Assembly (NCBI GenBank): GCA_030147325.1
Contig: JASLAA010000064.1
Coordinates: forward strand, 1 to 20,465
DNA length: 20,465 nt
Source: Arthrobacter sp.
Lineage (GTDB): Bacteria; Actinomycetota; Actinomycetes; Actinomycetales; Micrococcaceae
Reading direction: 5' to 3'
The translations under genes were made by a program, and so were the position numbers. The notes under the pieces were generated by a model. That model saw nothing but the letters and a program-made list of their open reading frames with translations. It did not search any database and had not been told where the DNA came from. Of this stretch, positions 6,610 to 14,049 are shown piece by piece; positions within the stretch are counted from its first letter, which is position 1, and each line of letters starts with the position of its first letter.

Positions 6610-8043
6610 TCAGGTCCTGGTCAGTTCGGTGTTGTCCTCGAGGTCCTTCCCCGCGAACTCCGGGAGGCGGGTACGCACGAAGATGAAGGACAGCACGGCG
6701 AAGACGGTGAACGCCGCGTACATGACCCAGAGACCCAGGTTCTCGCTGACCCAGGGGAAGGTCAGGGTGACGATGAAGTTGAAGACCCAGTTGACCATCG
6801 TGGCGACGCCGAGCGCGATGGAACGGATGCGGTTGGGGAACATCTCACCGAGGGTCACCCACATCACGGGTCCCCAGGTCGCGGCGAAGAAGATGACGAA
6901 GAGGTTCGCGCCGATCAGGGCGATCGGTCCCCATGCTCCCGGGAGTGCGACATCCTCACCGGAGCCGTCGGCCTGCAGGAATGCGAGCGTCGCGGCGAGG
7001 AGCCCGACCGCCATACCCACCGAGCCGATCAGCAGGAGCCGCCGGCGTCCGATGCGGTCCACGAAGAAGATCGCCACGAACGTCATGAGGACATTGATCA
7101 CCGAGGTGATCACCGACGTGGTGAACGAATCGCTCTCGCTGAAGCCGACGGACTTCCACAGGGTCGTCGAGTAGTAGAAGATCGCGTTGATGCCGACGAG
7201 CTGCTGCAGCGCGGCGATCGCCATGCCGACCCACAGGATGGGTTGCAGGCCGAGGGCGGGTCCCCGCAGGTCCCGGTAGCTTGCCCGGTCCTCCCGCTCG
7301 AAGCTGGCCCTGATCTGACTGATCTTCCCGGTGGTGTCGCCTACTCCGGAGACCCGTGACAGCACGCGCGCGGCTTCCTTGTCCCGGCCGGCGCGGATCA
7401 GGAACTGCGGTGACTCGGGGATGATCAGCGCCAGGACGCCGTAGACGACGGCCGGGACGACGCCGACGAGCAGCATCCACCGCCAGGCGGACAGACCCCA
7501 CCAGAACTCGTTGCCGGCCCCGCCTGCCGCGCTCGCGAAGGACGCATCGGACAGCAGGGCGGTGAAGATGCCGACCGTGATGGCCAGCTGCTGCACGGAG
7601 GCGAGGCCGCCACGCCATTTGGTGGGCGCGATCTCGGCGATGTAGCCCGGGACGATCACGGATGCGATACCGATGGCGAGGCCTCCGACGAGGCGCCATG
7701 CCATGAGGTCCCACTCCGAGAAGGCGAAGCCGGATCCGACGGAGTTGACGGCGAACAGGATGGCCGCGGCCACCATCACCTTCTTGCGGCCCCAGCGGTC
7801 CGCCAGTCCCCCGGCGAACCAGGCTCCGGCGGCGCATCCGAGCAGCGTGATGGCGACGGTGAAGCCCAGCACGCTGGCGCTGAGGTCGAAGTCGGCCTGG
7901 ATGGAATCCACCGCGCCGTTGATGACGGCGGTGTCGAATCCGAACAGGAGTCCTCCGACGGCAGCGGCCACGGTGATGCCGATCACCCGCGCGAGATGCT
8001 TCGGTGACTGCCCGGCCCCGGGTCCGGCGTCCTGCTGGCTCAT
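6610..8043 (-). CDS. MFS sugar-porter family permease
   Basis: This 477-residue, 12-span transporter belongs to the sugar porter family (XylE/GLUT-like), which takes up hexoses, pentoses or inositol by proton symport. Diagnostic segments include GGLLFGFDTAVINGA in span 1, the loop motif GGLADRWGRKK, PESPQFLIRAGR after span 6, QQLVGINAIFYYS in span 7 and FVDRIGRRR between spans 8 and 9. The usual C-terminal PETKG box is degenerate (LPEFAGKDLED). The ATG at 8043 follows GGGAGAGCGG, and initiation there gives a normal family length; the frame is open for 12 more codons upstream. It is divergent from the Bcr/CflA exporter, with an operator-like palindrome in between. Substrate not predictable from sequence alone. 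Confidence 0.93.
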   Translation of the reverse strand: MSQQDAGPGAGQSPKHLARVIGITVAAAVGGLLFGFDTAVINGAVDSIQADFDLSASVLGFTVAITLLGCAAGAWFAGGLADRWGRKKVMVAAAILFAVNSVGSGFAFSEWDLMAWRLVGGLAIGIASVIVPGYIAEIAPTKWRGGLASVQQLAITVGIFTALLSDASFASAAGGAGNEFWWGLSAWRWMLLVGVVPAVVYGVLALIIPESPQFLIRAGRDKEAARVLSRVSGVGDTTGKISQIRASFEREDRASYRDLRGPALGLQPILWVGMAIAALQQLVGINAIFYYSTTLWKSVGFSESDSFTTSVITSVINVLMTFVAIFFVDRIGRRRLLLIGSVGMAVGLLAATLAFLQADGSGEDVALPGAWGPIALIGANLFVIFFAATWGPVMWVTLGEMFPNRIRSIALGVATMVNWVFNFIVTLTFPWVSENLGLWVMYAAFTVFAVLSFIFVRTRLPEFAGKDLEDNTELTRT

Positions 8044-8090
8044 GTTCCGCTCTCCCTGCTCATTCGATGTCCCAATCACCCTACGTCAGC

Positions 8091-8106
8091 GCGAAGCATG
8101 CTTAGC
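8091..8106 (-). promoter_or_regulatory. Palindromic operator candidate upstream of the sugar porter
   Basis: AAGCATGCTT (8094-8103) is a perfect palindrome extended by GC on both sides with one mismatched pair (14 of 16 positions symmetric). It lies about 50 bp upstream of the sugar-porter start, between it and the divergent exporter. LacI- or GntR-type sugar regulators bind sites of this size. No such regulator is encoded nearby. Confidence 0.4.
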
Positions 8107-8340
8107 AGCTCGCCCCACGCTCCTGCGGCGGCGAGTTGCAGGAGCAGCGGGTTGACGCGGGCCATAGGATAAGAGCGTCATTGATTCGCCGCAGCAACCA
8201 AATAGTCCGCACCAGGGACACCGGTTGCGCACCGTGTGCCGCTCCGCCGTCGTCGCCGGGCCCCGCCGCAGTCCATGCCGTCCCCTGCAGTCCCCCTCCA
8301 CCTACCCACCGGCAGCATCTCCGTTCCGTTAGGCAGCATC
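8107..8340 (+). promoter_or_regulatory. Exporter upstream region, weak promoter candidate
   Basis: I see no convincing gene in this gap. TTGATT (8181-8186) followed 16 nt later by TAGTCC is the best, still weak, promoter for the exporter. The reading frame of the exporter is open back to 8236, but that stretch is Arg/Pro-rich and unlike the family N-terminus. Confidence 0.3.
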
Positions 8341-9570
8341 TTGAGTACCATCACGCATCCCGGCGACGCCCTCTCCCGACGCGAGAAGATCATCTACGTC
8401 TTCATCCTCGGGACGCTGACGGCCCTCGGTCCTTTCACGATCGACCTGTACCTGCCGGCCTTTCCCGCCCTGCGGTCCGATCTCGGCGTCTCCGAGGCCG
8501 CTGTCCAGCTCACCCTGACCGGTACCATCATCGGTTTTGCGGGCGGGCAGCTCCTGGTGGGTCCCCTCAGCGACAAGATCGGCCGGCGCCTGCCGCTCAT
8601 CCTGGCGACCACCCTCCACGTCGGCGCCTCTGTCGGAGCGGCGTCCTCGGACGACATCAACACGCTGATGATGTTCCGCGTGCTGCAGGGCATCGGCGCA
8701 GCGGGCGGAGGCGTCGTCGCGATGGCGATGGTACGCGACCTCTTCGGCGGTTACACCCTGGTGCGCATGCTTTCCTACATGGCGCTCGTCAACGGCATGG
8801 CTCCCATCTTCGCCCCGGTCATCGGATCCCAGCTCCTGCTGCTGTTCCCATGGCCGGGGATCTTCTGGTTCCTCGCCTGCTACGGCATCCTGGTGATCCT
8901 CGCGGTCTCGCTGTTCATCATCGAGACCCTGCCGAAGGAGAACCGTCGGCAGTCGGGCCTGACGGTCGTCCAGCGCTACAGGGCGGTCCTCGGCGATCGC
9001 ATCTTCATCGGCGTCCTGCTCGTCGGCGGCATGAACTTCTCGGGACTCTTCTCCTACCTCTCGGCGTCGCCCTTCCTGTTCCAGGGCCCCTACGGGCTGA
9101 ACGAGCAGCAGTACGGCCTGCTCTTCGCGATCAATTCACTGGGCATCGTCGCAGGTGTGCAGATCAGTTCACGCGTACTGCGACGGGTCGGCCCCCAGTG
9201 GGTCCTCGCGGTGGCGACCATCGTGCAGCTCATCATGGCGACCCTCATCATCGCCTTCGACCAGCTGGGCCTCGGCTTCTGGGGTACGGCGGCGCCGCTG
9301 TGGTTCTACATCATGGCGACCGGCTTCATGTTCCCCTGCGTTCAGGTCCTCGCCCTGATCAACAACGGGGCGCAGGCGGGCACCGCCGCATCCCTGCTCG
9401 GCGCGGTGACCTTCGGCACCGCCGGCCTGATCTCACCCCTGGTCGGGCTGCTGGGCGACGGCATCGAATCGGCGACGCCGATGGCGCTCGTGATGGTGTC
9501 CTGCGTGGCCCTCGGCGTCGTGTTCCTGTGGCTCGTGGTCCGGCCTCGCACGGTGCCGGCCCTGCAGTAG
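8341..9570 (+). CDS. Bcr/CflA-family MFS multidrug efflux transporter
   Basis: The product is a 12-span drug:H+ antiporter of the DHA1 Bcr/CflA group, which exports compounds such as bicyclomycin, chloramphenicol or sulfonamides in characterised relatives. Span 1 reads GTLTALGPFTIDLYLPAFP, the characteristic Bcr/CflA opening with a buried Asp, followed by the motif-A loop GPLSDKIGRRLP and the antiporter motif region RVLQGIGAAGGGVVAMAMVRD. I place the start at the TTG at 8341 (STITHPGDALSRREK), giving 409 residues, close to the family's usual 390-410, with AGG 8 nt upstream. ATG at 8275 or GTG at 8236 would add 22 or 35 atypical residues and lack a ribosome binding site. It converges on the SDR gene. 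Drug specificity unknown. Confidence 0.92.
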   Translation: MSTITHPGDALSRREKIIYVFILGTLTALGPFTIDLYLPAFPALRSDLGVSEAAVQLTLTGTIIGFAGGQLLVGPLSDKIGRRLPLILATTLHVGASVGAASSDDINTLMMFRVLQGIGAAGGGVVAMAMVRDLFGGYTLVRMLSYMALVNGMAPIFAPVIGSQLLLLFPWPGIFWFLACYGILVILAVSLFIIETLPKENRRQSGLTVVQRYRAVLGDRIFIGVLLVGGMNFSGLFSYLSASPFLFQGPYGLNEQQYGLLFAINSLGIVAGVQISSRVLRRVGPQWVLAVATIVQLIMATLIIAFDQLGLGFWGTAAPLWFYIMATGFMFPCVQVLALINNGAQAGTAASLLGAVTFGTAGLISPLVGLLGDGIESATPMALVMVSCVALGVVFLWLVVRPRTVPALQ

Positions 9571-9575
9571 ACGGA

Positions 9576-9620
9576 CCCGCCGGCGGGACGGGACCGTTCG
9601 GGCGCTTCGCAGCAGCCCGA
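9576..9620. terminator. Convergent-gene hairpins
   Basis: The 53-bp gap between the exporter and SDR stop codons holds the self-complementary CCCGCCGGCGGG (9576-9587) and a 6-bp stem TCGGGC (9598-9603) with GCCCGA (9615-9620). There is no T tract; bidirectional termination is inferred from the convergent layout. Confidence 0.4.
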
Positions 9621-9623
9621 GCG

Positions 9624-11138
9624 TCACACGGCTACGGGATCAGCGTCCGCGGGGAGCGCTTCCGCCGTCTTCGCGATGTTGCGTGCCATCGATTTGAAGA
9701 TGAAGCCGTGGAACGGCAGGACGGCGAGCCAGTAGAGCCGCCCTGACAGTCCCTGAGGGAAGAACACCGCCCGCTGGTAGTAGGAGCTGCCGGAACCGTT
9801 CGGTTCCACCCGGAACTCGAGCCACGCCCTCCCGGGCACCTTCATCTCGGCCCGGAGCCTGAGCCGCTCGCCACGCACGAGCTCCTCGACACGCCAGAAG
9901 TCGAGCGCCTCACCGGTGAGCAACTCCCTGGCGTCCCTCCGTCCGCGCCGCAGACCCACTCCGCCTGCCAGCTTGTCCATCCACCCGCGGGCGGCCCAAC
10001 CGACGGGCCAGGAGTACCAGCCGTTCTCGCCCCCGATGCCCTCGACGACACTCCAGAGCTTCTGGGTGGACGCCGTCGAACTGTAGGTCTGGACGTCGGT
10101 GAAGACCGTGTGACCGGCCCACTGGGGATCGGAGGGAAGCGGATCCGCCTCCGTGTCCACCTGCGAGGCTCCGGCCCAGCTGGTCTCCACCTCTCCCCCG
10201 CGCATCTTGCCGAGCGCGAGGTCGACGGAGCGGCGGTAGCCGGTCAGTCCGCCGTCGGGGAGGGCGATGTAGTCGTCGATCCCGTGCTCGGACGTGACGG
10301 CGTCGTGCTGCAGCGATTCGATGAGGGGCATCGCCATGGCACGCGGGATGGGAGTCACCAGGTTGACCCAGTGCCCGGCCAGACGGGGTGTGAGGACCGG
10401 CAGTGCGAGGATCTTGCGACGGGGAAGTCCGGCGGCCTCCGCGTACTGGTTCATCATCTCGGCATAGGTCAGCACCTCCCGCGACCCGATGTCGAACGTC
10501 CTGTTCAGGGTCTGCGGCAGGTCCAGCGCACTCACGAGGTAGTGGATGACGTCCCGGACCGCGATCGGTTCGATGTGGTTGAGCACCCACTTGGGAGCCG
10601 GCATGACCGGCAGCACGTCGGAGAGGTGGCGGATCATCTCGAAGGACGCCGACCCGGATCCGATCACCACGCCCGCCTGGTAGGCGATGGTCGGCGTGCC
10701 GGAATCGAGGAGGATCCGGCCGACCTGGGTCCGGGACCGCATGTGCGTCGACAGCTCCACCCCCTCGGGATGGAGCCCGCCGAGGTACACGATGCGGCGC
10801 ACGCCCGCATCGGCGGCCGCCCCCGCGACGGTGGAGGCGATCTCCGCCTCGCGCGCGTCGAAGCCCTTGCCCGAGCCCATGGAGTGCACGAGGTAGTACA
10901 GGGTGTCCACTCCACGGCTGGCCTCCCGCATGGTGTCGCCGTCCTGCAGGTCACCCTGGACGATGTCGACGGCTCCCGCCCACGGCACGTCCTTGAGCTT
11001 CTGGGGCGATCGGACGATCACGCGGACCCGGCGGCCCTCGGCGACGAGCTTCGTCACGAGCCGTCCGCCGATGTAGCCGGTGGCTCCGGTGACGAGGATG
11101 AGCTTGCCTGCAGTGCCTTCGGTGCCGTCAGTGGTCAT
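9624..11138 (-). CDS. NAD(P)-binding SDR-family protein with C-terminal DUF2867
   Basis: This 504-residue two-domain protein begins with an atypical/extended SDR (NmrA-like) Rossmann domain: LVTGATGYIGGRLV (G18, G21, G24), then an Arg-rich nucleotide-binding turn and VDIVQGDLQDGDTM. YLGGLHPEG follows in place of a classical YxxxK active site. From about residue 330 there is a START/polyketide-cyclase-like DUF2867 domain with WSVVEGIGGENGWYSW and WRVEELVRGERLRLRAEMKVPGRAWLEF, ending in FKSMARNIAKTAEAL. Substrate and reaction are unknown; homologues are annotated only as SDR or DUF2867 proteins. The ATG at 11138 lacks a Shine-Dalgarno but has TAGGCT 7 nt upstream, suggesting a leaderless mRNA; the frame continues upstream into a terminator region and is not coding there. 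Confidence 0.88.
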   Translation of the reverse strand: MTTDGTEGTAGKLILVTGATGYIGGRLVTKLVAEGRRVRVIVRSPQKLKDVPWAGAVDIVQGDLQDGDTMREASRGVDTLYYLVHSMGSGKGFDAREAEIASTVAGAAADAGVRRIVYLGGLHPEGVELSTHMRSRTQVGRILLDSGTPTIAYQAGVVIGSGSASFEMIRHLSDVLPVMPAPKWVLNHIEPIAVRDVIHYLVSALDLPQTLNRTFDIGSREVLTYAEMMNQYAEAAGLPRRKILALPVLTPRLAGHWVNLVTPIPRAMAMPLIESLQHDAVTSEHGIDDYIALPDGGLTGYRRSVDLALGKMRGGEVETSWAGASQVDTEADPLPSDPQWAGHTVFTDVQTYSSTASTQKLWSVVEGIGGENGWYSWPVGWAARGWMDKLAGGVGLRRGRRDARELLTGEALDFWRVEELVRGERLRLRAEMKVPGRAWLEFRVEPNGSGSSYYQRAVFFPQGLSGRLYWLAVLPFHGFIFKSMARNIAKTAEALPADADPVAV

Positions 11139-11145
11139 GGGAGCC

Positions 11146-11151
11146 AGCCTA
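11146..11151 (-). promoter_or_regulatory. Leaderless -10 candidate of the SDR gene
   Basis: TAGGCT (minus) ends 7 nt before the ATG at 11138. This is the distance expected when transcription starts at the A of ATG. The same hexamer and spacing occur at the cupin-regulator gene in this window. No matching -35. Confidence 0.35.
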
Positions 11152-11170
11152 CGCCCGCCCTCCGACACCT

Positions 11171-11194
11171 CCCGGCCCGGCCCGGCCCGGCCCG
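11171..11194. repeat. Pentanucleotide tandem repeat (CCCGG)4 plus CCCG
   Basis: Four perfect CCCGG units and most of a fifth lie 33 bp upstream of the SDR start, between it and the tRNA-Asn terminator. It may simply be GC-rich drift, but such short tandem repeats can change copy number by slippage. Confidence 0.7.
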
Positions 11195-11241
11195 CCGCCC
11201 TGCGGCTGATGTGTCGGCACGGACCCGGTGCGAGGGACAAG

Positions 11242-11284
11242 AAAAAGGGCCGGTGTCCGGGGTGATCACCCCGGACACCGGCCC
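11242..11284 (-). terminator. Intrinsic terminator of tRNA-Asn
   Basis: A perfect 38-nt palindrome (11247-11284, 17-bp arms around GATC) starts 8 nt after the mature tRNA-Asn end. On the minus strand it is followed directly by TTTTTC (complement of 11241-11246). This is the most canonical rho-independent terminator in the window. Confidence 0.92.
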
Positions 11285-11291
11285 TACTGAG

Positions 11292-11364
11292 CTCCTCCGA
11301 CTGGACTTGAACCAGTAACCCTTCGATTAACAGTCGAATGCTCTGCCAATTGAGCTACGGAGGA
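11292..11364 (-). tRNA. tRNA-Asn (anticodon GTT)
   Basis: A 73-nt cloverleaf on the minus strand. The acceptor is TCCTCCG/CGGAGGA, the D arm GCTC-AATTGGCA-GAGC, the anticodon stem TTCGA/TCGAA with loop CTGTTAA, and the T arm ACTGG-TTCAAGT-CCAGT. The discriminator is G and no CCA is encoded. It lies 53 bp downstream of the dnaG stop but has its own promoter and a strong terminator. Confidence 0.98.
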
Positions 11365-11377
11365 AAGCGCAGGATCA

Positions 11378-11406
11378 ACATTACAGACGATCGAGGGGTA
11401 AGTGAA
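11378..11406 (-). promoter_or_regulatory. Promoter of tRNA-Asn
   Basis: TTCACT (11401-11406) and TAATGT (11378-11383) are separated by exactly 17 nt on the minus strand. The -10 ends 13 nt before the mature tRNA 5' end, which leaves a short 5' extension for RNase P. It lies between the dnaG stop and the tRNA. Confidence 0.6.
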
Positions 11407-11417
11407 ATCGGCAGCGG

Positions 11418-13349
11418 TCAGTCCATGCGGAGCTGGCGGCGCTGCATCTCGAGCTCCATGAGGTCGCGCTGCACCTGGTTGTAGAGGGCCGGATCGGCCG
11501 TCGGGTCCATGCGCTGCAGTTGCCCCAGTTTCTCGGCCTTCTGCTGCGTGATCCTCAGCTCGGTGAGCCGGTTCAGGATGTCCCGGCAATAGCTGACCAT
11601 CGCCTCGGCATCCTTCGCGGGGAGGGGACGGACTGCCAGCTCGCTGACCAGGGGTCGCAGGACGTCCGGCACGCCCTCCCGCACCGACTCCACCCACCGG
11701 GACAGCTCCGTCCCGGCCGCACCCGCCGCGAGGACAGCCGCGTGCAGGGCCTCGTACAGCGGAACCGAGAAGCGTGAGGTGGAGAAGCTCTCCCACTGCG
11801 TGGCCGTCAGCAGGGTGGGTTGCTGCAGCACCACCTCGAGGGCCTCGCGTTCCATCCGGGCGATGGGATCCCGCGGGTCCGGCCGCTCGAAGGCGGGCTC
11901 TGCGGACGGGGCGCCACCGGGATCGGATGCACCGACGGCGGGGCCGCCCTGCTGGCCGGGCCGGCCCTGCTGCCGGGCACCCGACGCCGGTGCCGAGCCG
12001 GTGTCGCGGCGCGCGGCAGCTGCCACGGCGCGTGCCACCTGGTCCTCCCCGACGTACTGCATGCCCAGCCAGCGCGAGAGCTCCCTCGTGTAGGTGGACC
12101 GCAGGGAGACGTCCCTGATCTGGGCGACGATCGGAGCGGCGTGCCGGAGTGCCTTCACCTGCCCCTCCCCCGAGGAGAGGTCGAAGTTCTCGAACGACGC
12201 CTTGATCGCGAACTCGAAGAGGGGCCGACGGTCGGCGATCAGGGCGCGCACGGCGTCGTCGCCCTTGGTCTGCCTCACCTCGCACGGGTCCGCCCCGGAC
12301 GCCTCGACGGCGACGTACGTCTGCGAGTTGAACCGCTGATCCTCCTCGAAGGCACGCAGGGCCGCCTTCTGGCCTGCCGCGTCGCCGTCGAAGGTGAAGA
12401 TCACCTCGCCACCGGTGCCGTCGTCGGAGAGCAGGCGGCGGGCGATCTTGATATGGTCCGCGCCGAACGCCGTGCCACAGGTGGCCACGGCGGTACCGAC
12501 GCCCGCGAGATGGCAGGCCATGACGTCGGTATAGCCCTCGACGACGACGAGCTGCCGGTTCTTCGCGATCTCCCGCTTGGCGAGGTCGATGCCGTAGAGC
12601 ACCTGCGACTTCTTGTAGAGCGAGGTCTCCGGGGTGTTGAGGTACTTGGGACCCTGGTCGTCCTCGTGGAGCTTGCGGGCGCCGAAGCCAACGGTGTCCC
12701 CCGTGATGTCGCGGATGGGCCAGATGAGGCGCCCGCGGAAGCGGTCGTAGAACCTGCCGGCGTTGCTCGACGACGCACTGAACATGCCGGTGAGCTTCAA
12801 CTCGTCGAGCGTGAAGCCCCGCCCCGTCAGGTGGGTGAGCAGGCTGTCCCACCCCTGCGGGGCGTAGCCGACCCCGAAGTGGTCCGCCGCCTCGCGGTCG
12901 AATCCGCGCTCCTGCAGGAACTGGCGCGCGATCCCGGCGCCCTGCGTGAGGAGCTGGTCCCGGTAGAACTCGGCGGCGATCTTGTGCGCGTCGAGCAGCC
13001 GCTGCCGCTTGCCGACGTCCTCGCGGCGCGGGCCCGTCCCGCCGTCCTCGTAGTGCAGTTCGAAGCCGATGCGCGCCGCGAGCTTCTCGACCGTCTCGCT
13101 GAAGGACGTGTGGTCCAGCTTCTGCACGAAGGAGATGACGTCGCCACCCTCACCGCAGCCGAAGCAGTGGTAGGACCCCATCTGCGGGCGGACGTGGAAG
13201 GAGGGCGACCGTTCGTCGTGGAAGGGGCACAGTCCCTTCCACGATCCGATACCAGCGGACTTCAGGGTGACGTAGGCCTCGACGACCTCCTTGATGTCCG
13301 TCCGCTGGCGTACCTCATCGATGTCTTCACGCTTGATGAGTCCGGCCAT
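11418..13349 (-). CDS. dnaG: DNA primase
   Basis: The 643-residue primase makes RNA primers at the replication fork and works with the DnaB helicase. The N-terminal zinc-binding domain has CPFH (C41, H44) and CFGC (C62, C65). The RNA-polymerase core carries FRGRLIWPIRD (about 204-214), the TOPRIM Glu E271 in VVVEGYTDVMA, and the DGD pair D321/D323 in FTFDGDAAGQKA. A Gly/Gln/Pro-rich linker (about 450-480) joins the C-terminal helicase-interaction domain, which is longer and more divergent, as is usual in actinobacteria. The ATG at 13349 (MAGLIKREDIDEVR) matches the family N-terminus. It lacks a good ribosome binding site, but TAAACT ends 6 nt before it. The stop codon is 53 bp from tRNA-Asn. 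Confidence 0.98.
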   Translation of the reverse strand: MAGLIKREDIDEVRQRTDIKEVVEAYVTLKSAGIGSWKGLCPFHDERSPSFHVRPQMGSYHCFGCGEGGDVISFVQKLDHTSFSETVEKLAARIGFELHYEDGGTGPRREDVGKRQRLLDAHKIAAEFYRDQLLTQGAGIARQFLQERGFDREAADHFGVGYAPQGWDSLLTHLTGRGFTLDELKLTGMFSASSSNAGRFYDRFRGRLIWPIRDITGDTVGFGARKLHEDDQGPKYLNTPETSLYKKSQVLYGIDLAKREIAKNRQLVVVEGYTDVMACHLAGVGTAVATCGTAFGADHIKIARRLLSDDGTGGEVIFTFDGDAAGQKAALRAFEEDQRFNSQTYVAVEASGADPCEVRQTKGDDAVRALIADRRPLFEFAIKASFENFDLSSGEGQVKALRHAAPIVAQIRDVSLRSTYTRELSRWLGMQYVGEDQVARAVAAAARRDTGSAPASGARQQGRPGQQGGPAVGASDPGGAPSAEPAFERPDPRDPIARMEREALEVVLQQPTLLTATQWESFSTSRFSVPLYEALHAAVLAAGAAGTELSRWVESVREGVPDVLRPLVSELAVRPLPAKDAEAMVSYCRDILNRLTELRITQQKAEKLGQLQRMDPTADPALYNQVQRDLMELEMQRRQLRMD

Positions 13350-13355
13350 GGACCC

Positions 13356-13361
13356 AGTTTA
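13356..13361 (-). promoter_or_regulatory. Leaderless -10 candidate of dnaG
   Basis: TAAACT on the minus strand is followed by GGGTCC and then the dnaG ATG, so transcription would begin at or next to the start codon. A -35 is not recognisable. It lies in the 65-bp gap after the regulator gene. Confidence 0.38.
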
Positions 13362-13414
13362 TGCCCGCCCCACCGACACCCCGACCGGGATCCGACCACC
13401 CTTCCGGCCCGGTG

Positions 13415-14002
13415 TCATCCTCCAAGTCCCTGTCGTACATCGTGCAGGTGCGCGCGCTGCCCGTCCCGGTTGAAGATCGAGAGGATCTCCAGGAAGCCGG
13501 CTCCGGGGACGGCGCTGATCCGGTGCGGCACCATTGTGGAGAACTCGGCAGCTTCGCCGGCCTCGACGACGAGCGTGCGGTCCCCGAGCTCCAGGCGCGC
13601 CCTGCCGGTCAGGACGGTGAACCACTCCCACCCCGGATGCACCTGGCTCACCGGGGCGAGCGCCGCCCCGGCAGCCACCCGCGTCTTGACCATGACCACG
13701 CCTGCCGCCGCGCGATCGCGGGAGAGGAGCCACGTGGTCACGTCCTCGCGGTGCGCGGCCTGGGGGCGGATGACGACGTCGTCGTCATCCTGGGAACCGA
13801 TGAGGTCGTCGAGCGTGGTGTCCAGGGCGCGGGCTATCGGCACGAGCTGGTCCAGGGCGATGCGCCGGTCGCCGGTCTCGATGCGGCTGAGCGTCGAGGC
13901 GCTGAGGAAGCACGCCCTGGCGAGGACGTCCAGCGACCATCCCTTGGCCAGGCGGAGCGCGCGGATGCGCCGACGGACGAGCGCGTCGATGTCTTGCTTC
14001 AT
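13415..14002 (-). CDS. XRE-family regulator with C-terminal cupin sensor domain
   Basis: This 195-residue transcription factor has an HTH_3 domain at about 12-66 (IRALRLAKGWSLDVLARACFL is the first half, followed by SASTLSRIETGDR) and a cupin barrel at about 105-180. The barrel contains VHPGWEWFTVLTGRARLELGD and AEFSTMVPHRISAVPG, with candidate metal or ligand His residues in each. Proteins of this design repress small metabolic or detoxification genes and sense a small ligand in the cupin pocket. The ATG at 14002 is preferred over an in-frame ATG nine codons upstream: TAGGCT lies 7 nt before it and the HTH then starts at the usual position. It is divergent from the methyltransferase with 47 bp between starts and a palindrome in the gap, so that gene and itself are the likely targets. 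The ligand is unknown. Confidence 0.9.
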   Translation of the reverse strand: MKQDIDALVRRRIRALRLAKGWSLDVLARACFLSASTLSRIETGDRRIALDQLVPIARALDTTLDDLIGSQDDDDVVIRPQAAHREDVTTWLLSRDRAAAGVVMVKTRVAAGAALAPVSQVHPGWEWFTVLTGRARLELGDRTLVVEAGEAAEFSTMVPHRISAVPGAGFLEILSIFNRDGQRAHLHDVRQGLGG

Positions 14003-14009
14003 ACGCAAG

Positions 14010-14043
14010 AGCCTATGCTCCCAAAGCACGACGTGCCTAGAGT
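14010..14043. promoter_or_regulatory. Divergent promoter region with palindrome, probable operator
   Basis: GCACG-A-CGTGC (14026-14036) is a perfect 5+1+5 palindrome between divergent starts. For the regulator, TAGGCT (14010-14015, minus) ends 7 nt before its ATG. For the methyltransferase, TAGAGT (14038-14043, plus) ends 6 nt before its ATG. The palindrome would sit in the -35 region of one promoter and directly upstream of the -10 of the other, well placed for joint repression. The elements are seen; the binding is inferred. Confidence 0.5.
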
Positions 14044-14049
14044 TGCGGG

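Noticed and set aside
8236..8340. Longer N-terminus for the Bcr/CflA exporter
   Set aside because: The added residues are Arg/Pro-rich and unlike the family, and neither the GTG at 8236 nor the ATG at 8275 has a ribosome binding site. Normal family length fits the TTG at 8341.
13375..13416. Inverted repeat GACACC/GGTGTC after the cupin regulator as a terminator
   Set aside because: Only 6 bp with a 30-nt loop and no T tract. It is too weak to call in such GC-rich DNA.
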